Assembly: GCF_030238365.1 (NCBI RefSeq)
Contig: NZ_JASSOT010000065.1
Location: 62,001 to 126,000 of the forward strand
Source: Lelliottia wanjuensis
GTDB taxonomy: Bacteria > Pseudomonadota > Gammaproteobacteria > Enterobacterales > Enterobacteriaceae
Length of the DNA: 64,000 nucleotides
Direction: 5' to 3'
Shown one piece after another: positions 47,694 through 56,674 of the stretch; within the stretch, counting starts at the first letter, position 1, and each line of letters starts with the position of its first letter. A program made the translations under genes and the position numbers. The notes beneath the pieces are model-generated. The model did no database searches and was not told the DNA's origin. It saw only the letters and a list, made by a program, of their open reading frames with translations.

Positions 47694-48535
47694 ACAACTT
47701 ACCGGTCGTGCGCTCCCCGTGGCGAATTCTGATTCTGGTGCTCGGCTTTACCTTCCTCTATGCGCCGATGCTGATGCTGGTGATCTACTCGTTTAACAGC
47801 TCAAAACTGGTGACGGTCTGGGCGGGCTGGTCGACGCGCTGGTACGGCGAGCTGTTTCGCGACGACGCGATGATGAGCGCCGTGGGACTGAGCCTGACGA
47901 TTGCCGCCTGTGCGGCGACCATGGCGTCGGTGCTCGGCACCATTGCGGCGATGGTGATGGTACGTTTTGGCCGTTTCCGCGGTTCGAACGGTTTTGCCTT
48001 TATGATCACCGCACCGCTGGTGATGCCTGATGTAATCACCGGTCTGTCGCTGCTGCTGCTGTTTGTCGCCCTGGCGCACGCCATCGGCTGGCCGGCAGAT
48101 CGCGGGATGTTGACCATCTGGCTGGCGCACGTGACGTTTTGTACCGCCTACGTGGCGGTGGTGATTTCGTCGCGCCTGCGCGAACTGGATCACTCCATTG
48201 AAGAGGCGGCGATGGATCTCGGTGCCACGCCGCTGAAGGTCTTCTTCATCATCACGCTGCCGATGATCATGCCTGCGGTGATCTCCGGCTGGCTGCTGGC
48301 GTTTACCCTGTCGCTGGACGATCTGGTGATCGCCAGCTTTGTCTCCGGACCGGGGGCGACCACGCTGCCGATGCTGGTCTTCTCCAGCGTGCGCATGGGC
48401 GTGAACCCGGAGATCAACGCCCTGGCGTCGATCATCCTCGGCGTGGTCGGGGTTGTCGGTTTTATCGCCTGGTATCTGATGGCGCGGGCTGAAAAACAGC
48501 GTGTACGTGATATCCAGCGTGCAAGACGCGGCTGA
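47690..48535 (+). CDS. potI: Putrescine importer permease PotI
   Basis: Second channel subunit, 281 residues as in E. coli, six helices. The EAA loop is EEAAMDLGATPLKVFFIITLPMIMP. It is translationally coupled to potH by a 4-base overlap. A strong terminator follows, ending the operon. Confidence 0.96.
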   Translation: MNNLPVVRSPWRILILVLGFTFLYAPMLMLVIYSFNSSKLVTVWAGWSTRWYGELFRDDAMMSAVGLSLTIAACAATMASVLGTIAAMVMVRFGRFRGSNGFAFMITAPLVMPDVITGLSLLLLFVALAHAIGWPADRGMLTIWLAHVTFCTAYVAVVISSRLRELDHSIEEAAMDLGATPLKVFFIITLPMIMPAVISGWLLAFTLSLDDLVIASFVSGPGATTLPMLVFSSVRMGVNPEINALASIILGVVGVVGFIAWYLMARAEKQRVRDIQRARRG

Positions 48536-48557
48536 AGCATTTAAAATTCTCAGTGAA

Positions 48558-48586
48558 GTGCCGCGCCTGTCGCGGCACTGTTTTTC
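48558..48586 (+). terminator. Terminator of potFGHI
   Basis: Perfect 9-bp stem AGTGCCGCG / CGCGGCACT with a 5-base loop, then GTTTTT. Confidence 0.9.
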
Positions 48587-48601
48587 AGGGAAGTAAAAAC
48601 A

Positions 48602-49075
48602 TTGGGATTTTTTAGCAAATCACGACATTCGCATGCGCGCCTCAACGTTCCTGCTCTGGTGCAGGTGGCTGCGCTCGCCATTATTCTGATTCGCTGCCTT
48701 GATCTGCTGATGGTGTTTAACATGCTCGGCGTGAAAGGCGTGGGCGAGTTTATCCATCGCAGCGTGCAGACATGGAACCTGACGCTGGTCTTTTTCGCGA
48801 GCCTGGTGCTGGTGTTCGTCGAGATTTACTGCGCGTTTTCCCTGGCGAAAGGGCGCAACTGGGCGCGCTGGGTCTATCTCCTGACGCAGGTGATTGCCAC
48901 AGGCTATCTGTGGGCCGCCTCGATTGGTTACGGCTATCCTGAACTGTTCAGCATTGCCGGTGAATCGAAGCGGGAGATTTTCCGCTCGCTGGTGATGCAG
49001 AAACTGCCGGACCTGCTGGTGCTGTTCCTGCTGTTTGTTCCGGCGTCCAGCCGGAGGTTCTTCCGCCTGCAATAA
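48602..49075 (+). CDS. ybjO: Inner membrane protein YbjO
   Basis: Membrane protein of unknown function, 157 residues (E. coli 162), with three or four helices (ALVQVAALAIILIRCLDLLMVF, LTLVFFASLVLVFVEIYCAF and others). No ATG is available; the TTG at 48602 gives GFFSKSRHSHARLNVPALVQ, aligned with E. coli LGFFKKTSSSHARLNVPALVQ, and lies behind CAGGGAAG. It follows the potI terminator, so it has its own promoter or depends on read-through. Confidence 0.82.
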   Translation: MGFFSKSRHSHARLNVPALVQVAALAIILIRCLDLLMVFNMLGVKGVGEFIHRSVQTWNLTLVFFASLVLVFVEIYCAFSLAKGRNWARWVYLLTQVIATGYLWAASIGYGYPELFSIAGESKREIFRSLVMQKLPDLLVLFLLFVPASSRRFFRLQ

Positions 49076-49115
49076 TGTGTATAATCGCTGCCCTCGCGAA
49101 CAATGAGGTTTTCCT

Positions 49116-50243
49116 ATGCAGTGCGCACTCTATGACGCCGGTCGCTGCCGCTCCTGTCAGTGGATAGAGCAGCCGGTTTCCCAACAACTCGCCGCCAAAA
49201 TGGCCGATCTCCAGCAGCTGCTGGCTGAGCATCCGGTGGCGGAGTGGTGCGCGCCTGTCAGCGGTCCGGAGCAGGGCTTTCGTAATAAAGCCAAAATGGT
49301 GGTCAGCGGCAGCGTCGAACGACCGCTGCTCGGCATGCTGCATCGCGACGGCACGCCGGAAGATCTCACGGATTGCCCGCTCTATCCCGCGTCCTTTGAG
49401 CCGGTCTTCGCCGCGCTGAAACCCTTTATCGCTCGCGCCGGACTGACGCCCTACAACGTCGCCCGCCAGCGCGGTGAACTGAAATATCTCCTGCTGACCG
49501 AAAGCCAGCTCGACGGCGGGATGATGCTGCGCTTCGTGCTGCGCTCTGAAACCAAGCTGGAACAACTGCGCGCGGCGCTGCCGTGGCTGCAACAGCAATT
49601 GCCGCAGCTGAAGCTCATCACTGCCAATATTCAGCCGGTGCATATGGCGATCATGGAGGGGGAGAAAGAGATTTTCCTCACCGAACAGCAGGCGCTGGCT
49701 GAGAATTTCAACGGCGTGCCGCTGTGGATCCGCCCGCAAAGTTTCTTCCAGACCAACCCGGTGGTCGCCAGCCGTCTGTACGCCACGGCGCGCGACTGGG
49801 TGCGGGCGTTAGATATCGATCATATGTGGGATCTGTTCTGCGGAGTCGGCGGCTTTGGCCTGCACTGCGCTACGCCAAACATGAAACTGACCGGGATCGA
49901 GATTTCCGCCGAGGCCATCGCCTGCGCGAAGCAGTCTGCCGCCGAACTGGGTCTGACGGATCTGCATTTCCAGGCGCTGGACTCCACGCAATTCGCCACC
50001 GGGCAGGGCAGCGTTCCGGACCTGGTGCTGGTCAACCCGCCGCGTCGCGGCATCGGCAAAGCCCTCTGCGAATACCTGAGCCAGATGGCACCGAAGACGA
50101 TTATCTACTCCAGCTGTAACGCCCAGACCATGGCGAAAGATATCGCGATGCTTTCGGGCTATCGCGTCGAGCGGGTGCAGCTTTTCGATATGTTCCCGCA
50201 TACGGCGCACTATGAAGTGCTGACGCTTCTGGTTCGTTTGTAA
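49116..50243 (+). CDS. rlmC: 23S rRNA m5U747 methyltransferase RlmC (RumB)
   Basis: SAM-dependent methyltransferase modifying U747 of 23S rRNA, 375 residues as in E. coli. The Fe-S cluster ligands are Cys3, Cys11, Cys14 and Cys87. SAM motif I is [15 protein letters not shown]. The catalytic region is VNPPRRGIG, and the nucleophilic cysteine is in [12 protein letters not shown]. In K-12 artJ follows; here REP elements and a two-component system intervene. Confidence 0.96.
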   Translation: MQCALYDAGRCRSCQWIEQPVSQQLAAKMADLQQLLAEHPVAEWCAPVSGPEQGFRNKAKMVVSGSVERPLLGMLHRDGTPEDLTDCPLYPASFEPVFAALKPFIARAGLTPYNVARQRGELKYLLLTESQLDGGMMLRFVLRSETKLEQLRAALPWLQQQLPQLKLITANIQPVHMAIMEGEKEIFLTEQQALAENFNGVPLWIRPQSFFQTNPVVASRLYATARDWVRALDIDHMWDLFCGVGGFGLHCATPNMKLTGIEISAEAIACAKQSAAELGLTDLHFQALDSTQFATGQGSVPDLVLVNPPRRGIGKALCEYLSQMAPKTIIYSSCNAQTMAKDIAMLSGYRVERVQLFDMFPHTAHYEVLTLLVRL

Positions 50244-50247
50244 GACA

Positions 50248-50327
50248 TGCCGGGTGGCGGCTTTGCCTTACCCGGCCCACAGGTCCGACGCTTTTTGTAG
50301 GTCGGGTAAGCGCAGCGCCACCCGACA
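50248..50327. repeat. REP pair (BIME) after rlmC
   Basis: REP at 50248-50281 (GCCGGGTGGCGGCTTTGCC...) and inverse REP at 50297-50327 (GTAGGTCGGGTAAGCG...CCACCCGACA), at the left edge of the inserted two-component locus. Another REP pair marks its right edge. Confidence 0.8.
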
Positions 50328-50421
50328 CAACCCCTCCGCACAATCTTCAACAAAATGTGAACTCTTTCGCCGCCCAAAATCAGGTAAGCTTTAACTATTC
50401 AAGATGAATTAAGGCTTACCG

Positions 50422-51129
50422 ATGAAGCAGATCCTGCTGGTGGAAGATGACAGCGATATCGCATCCCTTTTGCGATTAAACCTCGAAGACGAAGGCTATG
50501 CGATCACGCACGAAGCGGACGGCGCGCGGGCGCTGGAACGAATTGACCAGGCCCACTGGGACGCGGTGATCCTCGATCTGATGCTCCCGAACGTTGACGG
50601 ACTGGAGATTTGCCGCCGCATCCGCCAGCTCACCCGCTATCTGCCAATCATCATCATCAGCGCCCGCAGCAGTGAAACCGACCGCATCACCGGCCTCGAA
50701 ACCGGTGCCGACGACTACCTGGCCAAACCCTTCTCCGTGCAGGAGCTGATCGCGCGCATTAAAGCCCTGTTTCGCCGCCAGCAGGCGATGGGGCAGGCGC
50801 AGGCCAATGACACCATTTCAGCCCACGGCCTGACCCTCGATCCGCTCTCGCGCAGCGTGCGTCTGCACGGCAAAGAGGTGGATCTCACGCCGCGCGAATT
50901 CGAACTGCTCTGGTTTTTTGCCCGACATCCGGGCGAAGTATTCTCGCGCCTCGCGCTGCTGGAGCAGGTCTGGGGCTATCAGCACGAAGGCTACGAGCAC
51001 ACCGTTAACACCCACATCAACCGCCTGCGGATAAAAATCGAAAAAGATGCCGCCGAGCCGGAAATCATTCGCACCGTCTGGGGCAAAGGCTACAAATTTG
51101 CGGAACTGAACCATGATGCGACGTCTTAG
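50422..51129 (+). CDS. OmpR-family response regulator
   Basis: Two-component response regulator, 235 residues. Receiver domain 1-120: acidic Glu8-Asp9-Asp10, phospho-acceptor Asp52 (LDLMLP), Ser80 and Lys102. C-terminal winged helix about 135-230, with LTPREFELLWFFARHPGEVFSR and the recognition part YEHTVNTHINRLRIKIE, closing with RTVWGKGYKF. The ATG at 50422 lies behind AAGGCTTACC. It overlaps the sensor kinase gene by 17 bases, so they form one operon. It resembles the envelope-stress class (OmpR/CpxR/RstA), but its targets are unknown. No equivalent exists between rlmC and artJ in K-12. Confidence 0.88.
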   Translation: MKQILLVEDDSDIASLLRLNLEDEGYAITHEADGARALERIDQAHWDAVILDLMLPNVDGLEICRRIRQLTRYLPIIIISARSSETDRITGLETGADDYLAKPFSVQELIARIKALFRRQQAMGQAQANDTISAHGLTLDPLSRSVRLHGKEVDLTPREFELLWFFARHPGEVFSRLALLEQVWGYQHEGYEHTVNTHINRLRIKIEKDAAEPEIIRTVWGKGYKFAELNHDATS

Positions 51130-52585
51130 CCTCAGCCAGCGGCTGACGCTGCTGTTTATCCTGCTGCTGATCCTCTGCGCCTCCGTCGCCTGCGTGGTGC
51201 AGCTTTACGCCAGCATGCAGTACGGCAACGCGATGGTGCAGCGCCTGTCCAGTGGACTGGCGCAGCAGATTGTCCAGCGCGAACCAGTGCTCGATGCGCA
51301 GGGGCAGGTCGATCGCAGCCGCCTGAAACCGCTGTTCGATCGGCTGATGACCTTTAACCCGAGCGTGGAGCTGTATGTGATCTCGCCCGACGGCGATCTG
51401 CTGGCGGACGCCGCGCCGCCGGGGCATATCCAGCGCCAAAAAATCGCGATGGCACCGGTGCAAACTTTTCTCAGCGGTACCAGTTGGCCGGTGTATGGCG
51501 ACGATCCCCGGAGCCTCGATAAGCAGAAAGTGTTCAGCGTGACGCCGCTGAGACAGGGCGGGGAGCTGCGCGGGTATCTGTATATCATCCTGCAGGGCGA
51601 GGAGTTTAACGCCCTGGCGGACATGGCGTGGCACAAGACGCTGTGGAGTACGGCGATGTGGTCCCTGCTGGTGGCGGCGATGTTTTCCCTGCTGGCGGGA
51701 GGGCTGGTCTGGTTCTGGGTGACGCGGCCGGTGAAGCGGCTGACGGCGGAGGTTTCCGGGCTGGAGCAGGACAGCATCAGCGCCATTAAACAGCTCGCAG
51801 CGCAAACGCCGGAACCGGGTACGGCGGATGAGGTCACGCAGCTGCGCAATACCTTTATCGAGCTGGCGCGACAGATCACCGCTCAGTGGGACAAACTGGC
51901 CGACAGCGACCGCCAGCGCCGGGAGTTCATCGCCAATATCTCTCACGATTTACGCACGCCGCTGACGTCGTTGCTGGGTTATCTGGAAACCCTGTCGCTG
52001 AAATCCGCCACCCTGAGCGCGGAGCAGCATCAGCAGTATCTGGCGACGGCCCTGCGCCAGGGGCAGAAGGTGCGCCATCTTTCGCAGCAGCTGTTTGAGC
52101 TGGCACGGCTGGAGCACGGTGGCATCAAGCCGCAGCGCGAGCGTTTTGCGATGGCGGAGCTGATCTCCGACGTGGCGCAGAAATTCGAGCTGACCACCCA
52201 GACGCGCCAGCTGCGGCTGCATATCGACGTGCCGGGGCCGCTGCCGCTGGTGTTTGCTGATGTGTCGATGATCGAGCGGGTAGTGACGAATCTGCTGGAT
52301 AACGCGGTGCGCCATACGCCGTCGGGCGGGGATATTCGTCTGTCTGTGTGGCAGGAGAATGAGCAACTGCAGGTGGAAGTGACCGACAGCGGGCCGGGGA
52401 TTGACGAGTCGTTACGTGAGGATCTGTTCCAGCGGCCATCAGCGTTAAACCCGCAGGCATCGCGTGAGAATCGCGGTGGGCTGGGGTTGTTGATTGTGAA
52501 ACGGATGCTGGAGCTGCATGGGGGCGGGATAGCTTTGCAGGATTTTGAACCGGGGGCGAAGTTTAGGTTTTATGTTCCTCTGTAA
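51113..52585 (+). CDS. Membrane sensor histidine kinase
   Basis: Partner kinase of the preceding regulator, 490 residues. Helix 1 is about residues 11-31, a periplasmic sensor region about 32-175, helix 2 about 180-202, then a HAMP linker with RPVKRLTAEVSGLEQ. The H-box has His278 in FIANISHDLRTPLTSLLGYLE. The ATP-binding domain has the N-box NLLDNAVRHTP, G1 DSGPGID, and G2 GGLGLLIVKRML. The stimulus is unknown; the periplasmic part has no cysteine pair or obvious known domain. REP elements follow the stop. Confidence 0.88.
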   Translation: MMRRLSLSQRLTLLFILLLILCASVACVVQLYASMQYGNAMVQRLSSGLAQQIVQREPVLDAQGQVDRSRLKPLFDRLMTFNPSVELYVISPDGDLLADAAPPGHIQRQKIAMAPVQTFLSGTSWPVYGDDPRSLDKQKVFSVTPLRQGGELRGYLYIILQGEEFNALADMAWHKTLWSTAMWSLLVAAMFSLLAGGLVWFWVTRPVKRLTAEVSGLEQDSISAIKQLAAQTPEPGTADEVTQLRNTFIELARQITAQWDKLADSDRQRREFIANISHDLRTPLTSLLGYLETLSLKSATLSAEQHQQYLATALRQGQKVRHLSQQLFELARLEHGGIKPQRERFAMAELISDVAQKFELTTQTRQLRLHIDVPGPLPLVFADVSMIERVVTNLLDNAVRHTPSGGDIRLSVWQENEQLQVEVTDSGPGIDESLREDLFQRPSALNPQASRENRGGLGLLIVKRMLELHGGGIALQDFEPGAKFRFYVPL

Positions 52586-52588
52586 GAG

Positions 52589-52669
52589 GTGCCAGGTGGC
52601 GCTTACGCTTACCCGGCCTACAAAAACCCCCGATCCCGTAGGCCGGGTAAGGCGTAGCCGCCACCCGGC
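52589..52669. repeat. REP pair (BIME) between the kinase gene and artJ
   Basis: REP at 52589-52623 (GTGCCAGGTGGCGCTTACGC...) and inverse REP at 52638-52669 between two convergent genes; right edge of the inserted locus. Confidence 0.8.
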
Positions 52670-52683
52670 AAAAACTCGCACAA

Positions 52684-53415
52684 TTACTGCGGGAACCACT
52701 GGTCGCTAATTTTCTGATACGTCCCGTCAGTTTTAATCGCTTTCAGCGCGCCGTTCAGTTTTTCCAGCAACGCTTTATTATCCGGACGAACCGCGATACC
52801 CAGACCGGTGCCGAAATACTGTGCGTCGGTCACTTTCTCCGTCGCCGTACCCAGCTGCGGATTGGTTTTCAGCCACTCGTTCACCACCGCCGTGTCGCCA
52901 AACACGCCATCGATACGGCCATTTTTCAGGTCGATGATCGCGTTCTGGTAGCTGTCATACGCCACGGTTTTCACTTCCGGATGCTTATCCTGCAGGTATT
53001 TCTGGTGCGTGGTGCCGTTTTCCATGCCGATGCGTTTGCCTTTCAGCTGCTCAAAAGAGCTGAACGCCCCTTTCTTCGCAATCACCACCGCCGAGTTGGC
53101 GTAGTACGGGTCGGTAAAGGAGACCTGCTTGCTGCGCTCTGGCGTGATGTCCATTCCGGAAATCACCGCGTCGTATTTTTTGAATTTCAGAGACGGGATC
53201 AGGCTGTCGAACGCGTGGTTGGTAAAGGTACAGTCGGCCTGCATCTGTTTGCACAGCGCTTTGGCGAGATCGATATCAAAACCGACGATCTGGTTGCTGG
53301 CATCCAGCGATTCGAACGGTGGATAAGTGGCTGAAACGCCGAAATTGATTTTATCAGCGGCCGATGCGCCTGCGGCGAGGGTTGCCAGTAATGCAGCCAG
53401 AACTAACTTTTTCAT
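52684..53415 (-). CDS. artJ: Arginine-binding periplasmic protein ArtJ
   Basis: Solute-binding protein (family 3) for L-arginine, 243 residues. The signal peptide MKKLVLAALLATLAAGASA is cut before ADKINFG. The ligand-binding signature is ATYPPFESLDASNQIVGFDIDLAKALC; GMDITPERSKQVSFTDPYY is also typical. It is a paralog of artI (54978-55709) and shares the ArtQM/ArtP channel. It has its own promoter with tandem ArgR boxes (53487-53521), behind the terminator of the art operon. Confidence 0.96.
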   Translation of the reverse strand: MKKLVLAALLATLAAGASAADKINFGVSATYPPFESLDASNQIVGFDIDLAKALCKQMQADCTFTNHAFDSLIPSLKFKKYDAVISGMDITPERSKQVSFTDPYYANSAVVIAKKGAFSSFEQLKGKRIGMENGTTHQKYLQDKHPEVKTVAYDSYQNAIIDLKNGRIDGVFGDTAVVNEWLKTNPQLGTATEKVTDAQYFGTGLGIAVRPDNKALLEKLNGALKAIKTDGTYQKISDQWFPQ

Positions 53416-53486
53416 TTTAATGCTCCCGTCTGTCAATCTTGTCATTATGCGCCGTGTCTGCGGCATGGACGTACAATGCCAGTTAA

Positions 53487-53521
53487 TGAATTTGTATGCA
53501 ATAAATATGATTAAGTATTTT
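53487..53521. promoter_or_regulatory. Tandem ArgR boxes before artJ
   Basis: Box 1 TGAATTTGTATGCA (53487-53500) fits the TGAAT-N4-ATTCA pattern with one clear mismatch. Box 2 TGATTAAGTATTTT (53508-53521) is weaker. They start exactly 21 bases apart, the spacing bound by an ArgR hexamer. They lie 72 bases upstream of the artJ start. Confidence 0.7.
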
Positions 53522-53530
53522 CATTGAGAT

Positions 53531-53565
53531 AAAAAAAACGGGCAGCCGTTAGACTTACCCGTTTT
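53531..53565 (-). terminator. Terminator of the artPIQM operon
   Basis: AAAACGGG (53535-53542) pairs with CCCGTTTT (53558-53565). On the minus strand the stem runs into a stretch of eight Ts (53531-53538). Confidence 0.85.
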
Positions 53566-53586
53566 CGTGATGCAGTTATTATGCAG

Positions 53587-54255
53587 TTAGTTGCGACGTT
53601 CGAAGGCCAGCGCTTTGCTCTCAATGAGGCGCATCAGCAGCGTCAGCAGGCCGTTCACCACCAGATAAACCAGACCCGCCGCGCCAAAGACCATCACGTC
53701 ATAGGTGCGTCCGTAGAGCAGCTGCCCGTGGCCCATCACTTCCATCAGCGTGATGGTGTAGGCCAGCGAGGTACTTTTAAACACCAGCACCACTTCGTTG
53801 GAATACGAAGAGAGCGCGCGTTTAAAGGCATACGGCAGCAGGATCGCCAGAGTGTCTTTCTTGCTCATCCCCAGCGCACCGCAGGACTGCCATTGTCCTT
53901 CCGGAATAGCGCGAATCGCACCATAGAACAGCTGAGTGGTATAGGCAGCACTGTTCAGGGAGAGCGCAATCAGGGCGCACAGCCACGGTTCAGACAGCAG
54001 ATGCCAGATGACCGGATAGTTCTGCAGCGACGGGAACTGGCCCGGTCCGTAGTAAATCAGGAAGATCTGCACCAGCAGCGGCGTGCCGGTAAACAGGGTG
54101 ATATAGGCGCGAACCACCCATACCAGCACCGGCGTTTTCAGCGTCAGAACGATGGTGAAAAAGAGTGCCAGAATCAGAGCCACCACGATGGACGCCACGG
54201 TCAGCGTCAGGCTGGTGTGCAGCCCTTTCATCAGCTCCGGTAAATACTCAAGCAT
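53587..54255 (-). CDS. artM: Arginine importer permease ArtM
   Basis: Channel subunit of the arginine ABC importer, 222 residues as in E. coli, with about five helices. The EAA-type loop is AIPEGQWQSCGALGMSKKDTLAILLPYAF. Its ATG overlaps the artQ stop (TGATG). Last gene of artPIQM. Confidence 0.96.
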   Translation of the reverse strand: MLEYLPELMKGLHTSLTLTVASIVVALILALFFTIVLTLKTPVLVWVVRAYITLFTGTPLLVQIFLIYYGPGQFPSLQNYPVIWHLLSEPWLCALIALSLNSAAYTTQLFYGAIRAIPEGQWQSCGALGMSKKDTLAILLPYAFKRALSSYSNEVVLVFKSTSLAYTITLMEVMGHGQLLYGRTYDVMVFGAAGLVYLVVNGLLTLLMRLIESKALAFERRN

Positions 54256-54971
54256 CAGCCAGGTCTCCGTTCAAAACGCGTTGCGCGCAAGTCAATACGT
54301 TTAAGAACGTACTGGCTCAGCAACGTGATCACCAGGTAGATAGCCGCCGCAACGATATACCAGGTGAAAGGCTCCTGGGTGCGGGTGGCGATGCTTTTGG
54401 TTTGCAGCATTAAATCGTTGACGCTGATCAGGCTGACCAGCGCGGTATCTTTCAACAGCACCAGCCACTGATTGCCCAGCCCTGGCAGGGCATGACGCCA
54501 CATCTGCGGCATCACCAGGCGGAAGAAGATTGCCGCTTTCGATAACCCCAGCGCCTGGCCGGATTCCCACTGGCCGACCGGCACCGCTTTCAGCGCGCCG
54601 CGCAGCGTCTGGGACGCATAGGCGGAGTAGAGCAGGGAAAGGGCGATCACGCCGCACAGGAACGGGCTGACGTCGAAGTTCTCAATCTGGATCTGCACCG
54701 GGATCTGCGCAAAGCCGAGATTAATCGTGAAGCCGTCCGACAGCATCAGCAGCAGCTGTGACGAGCCGAAATAGATAAACAGGACCACCAGGATTTCCGG
54801 CAGCCCGCGCAGAATGGTCACCAGCCCTGAGCCCGCCCATGCGACCGGGCGCCATTTGGCTGACTCCCACACCGCAAAGAACATCGCCAGCACCAGGCCG
54901 ATAATGAGTGCGCAAACGGCAAGGCCGACGGTCATCCCGGCGGCGCTTGCTAATGGAAAAAGTTCGTTCAT
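54255..54971 (-). CDS. artQ: Arginine importer permease ArtQ
   Basis: Second channel subunit, 238 residues as in E. coli. The EAA-type loop is [30 protein letters not shown]. It starts 6 bases after the artI stop and is coupled to artM. Confidence 0.96.
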   Translation of the reverse strand: MNELFPLASAAGMTVGLAVCALIIGLVLAMFFAVWESAKWRPVAWAGSGLVTILRGLPEILVVLFIYFGSSQLLLMLSDGFTINLGFAQIPVQIQIENFDVSPFLCGVIALSLLYSAYASQTLRGALKAVPVGQWESGQALGLSKAAIFFRLVMPQMWRHALPGLGNQWLVLLKDTALVSLISVNDLMLQTKSIATRTQEPFTWYIVAAAIYLVITLLSQYVLKRIDLRATRFERRPG

Positions 54972-54977
54972 CAGATC

Positions 54978-55709
54978 TTACTTCTGGAACCATTTGGAAT
55001 AGATGGTCTGGTAAGTACCGTCTTTTTTCACTTTATCCAGCGCAGTATTGAGTTTCTGCTGCAGGTCGGTGTTGCCCTGACGAACGGCGATGCCAAGACC
55101 CGTACCGAAGTAATCTTTGTCCGTCACTTTATCGCCGATAGCGGCCAGTTTCGGCTCCGCTTTCAGCCACTCGGTCACTACGGCAGTGTCACCGAATACC
55201 GCATCAATACGGCCATTCTGCATATCCAGCTTGGCGTTCATGTAGCTGTCGTAAGGCACAACGGTGATTTCCGGGTGCTTATCGGTGATGAATTTCTGGT
55301 GCGTGGAGCCGTTCTGCATCCCGACTTTTTTGCCTTTCAGCGCGGCGATATCGGCAATTTTGCCTTTCTGGCCGACGAACAGGGCAGAGTTTTCATAGTA
55401 CGGCTGGGTGAACAGGACCTGCTTTTCACGCTCAGGGGTGATGTCCATACCGGAAATCACCGCGTCAAAACGACGGAACTTCAGGCTGGGAATCAGGCTG
55501 TCGAACGCCTGGTTGGTGAAGGTGCAGGTGGCGTCGATCTCTTTGCACAGGGCGTTAGCCAGATCCACGTCGAAGCCGACGATCTTATTGCTGGCGTCCA
55601 TAGATTCAAACGGAGGATACGAGGCTTCCATGGCGAAACGAATGGTCTGTGCTGCGGTTGCGGAAAGGCTGACGCTAGCAAGCAGGGCGGCTATCAGTAC
55701 TTTTTTCAT
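54978..55709 (-). CDS. artI: Periplasmic binding protein ArtI
   Basis: Family-3 solute-binding protein of the arginine importer, 243 residues. The signal peptide MKKVLIAALLASVSLSATA is cut before AQTIRFA. The ligand signature ASYPPFESMDASNKIVGFDVDLANALC closely resembles ArtJ. ATG 55709 matches the E. coli start; an ATG two codons upstream (55715) is possible. It lies between artP and artQ in the operon. Confidence 0.95.
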   Translation of the reverse strand: MKKVLIAALLASVSLSATAAQTIRFAMEASYPPFESMDASNKIVGFDVDLANALCKEIDATCTFTNQAFDSLIPSLKFRRFDAVISGMDITPEREKQVLFTQPYYENSALFVGQKGKIADIAALKGKKVGMQNGSTHQKFITDKHPEITVVPYDSYMNAKLDMQNGRIDAVFGDTAVVTEWLKAEPKLAAIGDKVTDKDYFGTGLGIAVRQGNTDLQQKLNTALDKVKKDGTYQTIYSKWFQK

Positions 55710-55728
55710 TGTCATTTTCCCTAACACA

Positions 55729-56457
55729 TCAGTGAGATAAATAGTTTTTAAAGGCGTCGGTTTGCGGGGCGGTAAAGCAGCTCGCATCACCTTGTTCAAC
55801 AATATGACCGTTTTCCATGTACACCACGCGGCTGGCGGTTTTGCGCGCCACTTCCACTTCATGGGTGACGATCACCTGGGTGATATTGGTTTCGGCCAGC
55901 TCGCGTATAATGCTGACGATCTGGGCGGTAATTTCCGGATCCAGCGCGGCGGTCGGCTCATCGAACAGCAGCACCTGCGGCTCCATCATCAGCGCGCGGG
56001 CAATGGCAACACGCTGCTGCTGACCGCCGGAGAGATGCAGCGGATAGCGATCGCTGTAAGGTTTTAAGCGCAGACGTTCGAGCAGTTTTTCCGCACGGGC
56101 GAGGGCCCTTTCTTTGCTTAACCCCAGCACGCGGCAGGGCGCTTCGATCAGGTTTTGCTGCACGGTGAGGTGCGGCCAGAGATTGTATTGCTGAAACACC
56201 ATGCCAACGTTCTGACGAAGAGAGCGAATCGCTTTATCGGAAGGGGCTTTGGTGAAATCGAAATGATTACCGGCGATATCGAGCTGGCCGGAACGTGGCA
56301 TTTCAAGCAGATTGAGGACGCGCAGCAGTGAGCTTTTACCTGCGCCACTTGGGCCAAGCAAAACCAGCGTTTCGCCCTCTGGGCAGTTCAGCGTGATGTC
56401 GAACAGCGCCTGGTGTGCGCCGTAGAAGCAGTTAATGCCGTTTAGTTGAATACTCAT
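55729..56457 (-). CDS. artP: Arginine importer ATPase ArtP
   Basis: ABC ATPase energising ArtQM, 242 residues as in E. coli. Walker [11 protein letters not shown]-loop [11 protein letters not shown], signature [15 protein letters not shown], Walker [13 protein letters not shown], and the switch His in [10 protein letters not shown]. First gene of the operon; tandem ArgR boxes lie 64-98 bases upstream. Confidence 0.96.
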   Translation of the reverse strand: MSIQLNGINCFYGAHQALFDITLNCPEGETLVLLGPSGAGKSSLLRVLNLLEMPRSGQLDIAGNHFDFTKAPSDKAIRSLRQNVGMVFQQYNLWPHLTVQQNLIEAPCRVLGLSKERALARAEKLLERLRLKPYSDRYPLHLSGGQQQRVAIARALMMEPQVLLFDEPTAALDPEITAQIVSIIRELAETNITQVIVTHEVEVARKTASRVVYMENGHIVEQGDASCFTAPQTDAFKNYLSH

Positions 56458-56520
56458 CGGGGCAGTCTTTACTCATCCAGGCAATCTATAGCAATTGAGG
56501 CCGCAGATAGTACCGTTGAC

Positions 56521-56555
56521 AGAATAGTTATGCAATATTTATGCGTTAAAAGTTA
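56521..56555. promoter_or_regulatory. Tandem ArgR boxes before artP
   Basis: Box 1 AGAATAGTTATGCA (56521-56534) and box 2 TGCGTTAAAAGTTA (56542-56555) start 21 bases apart, as before artJ. Box 1 fits TGAAT-N4-ATTCA with two mismatches; box 2 is weaker. Confidence 0.6.
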
Positions 56556-56674
56556 AATATAAACCGTATTCAGGTTTAAACATAGCACAAAATCGCGTAC
56601 GGCTATGGGCGCGAGTATAAATGTCGGCATTCCTCACGAAATGCCGCACATTTTACGGGGGAAACCATTCTGAA

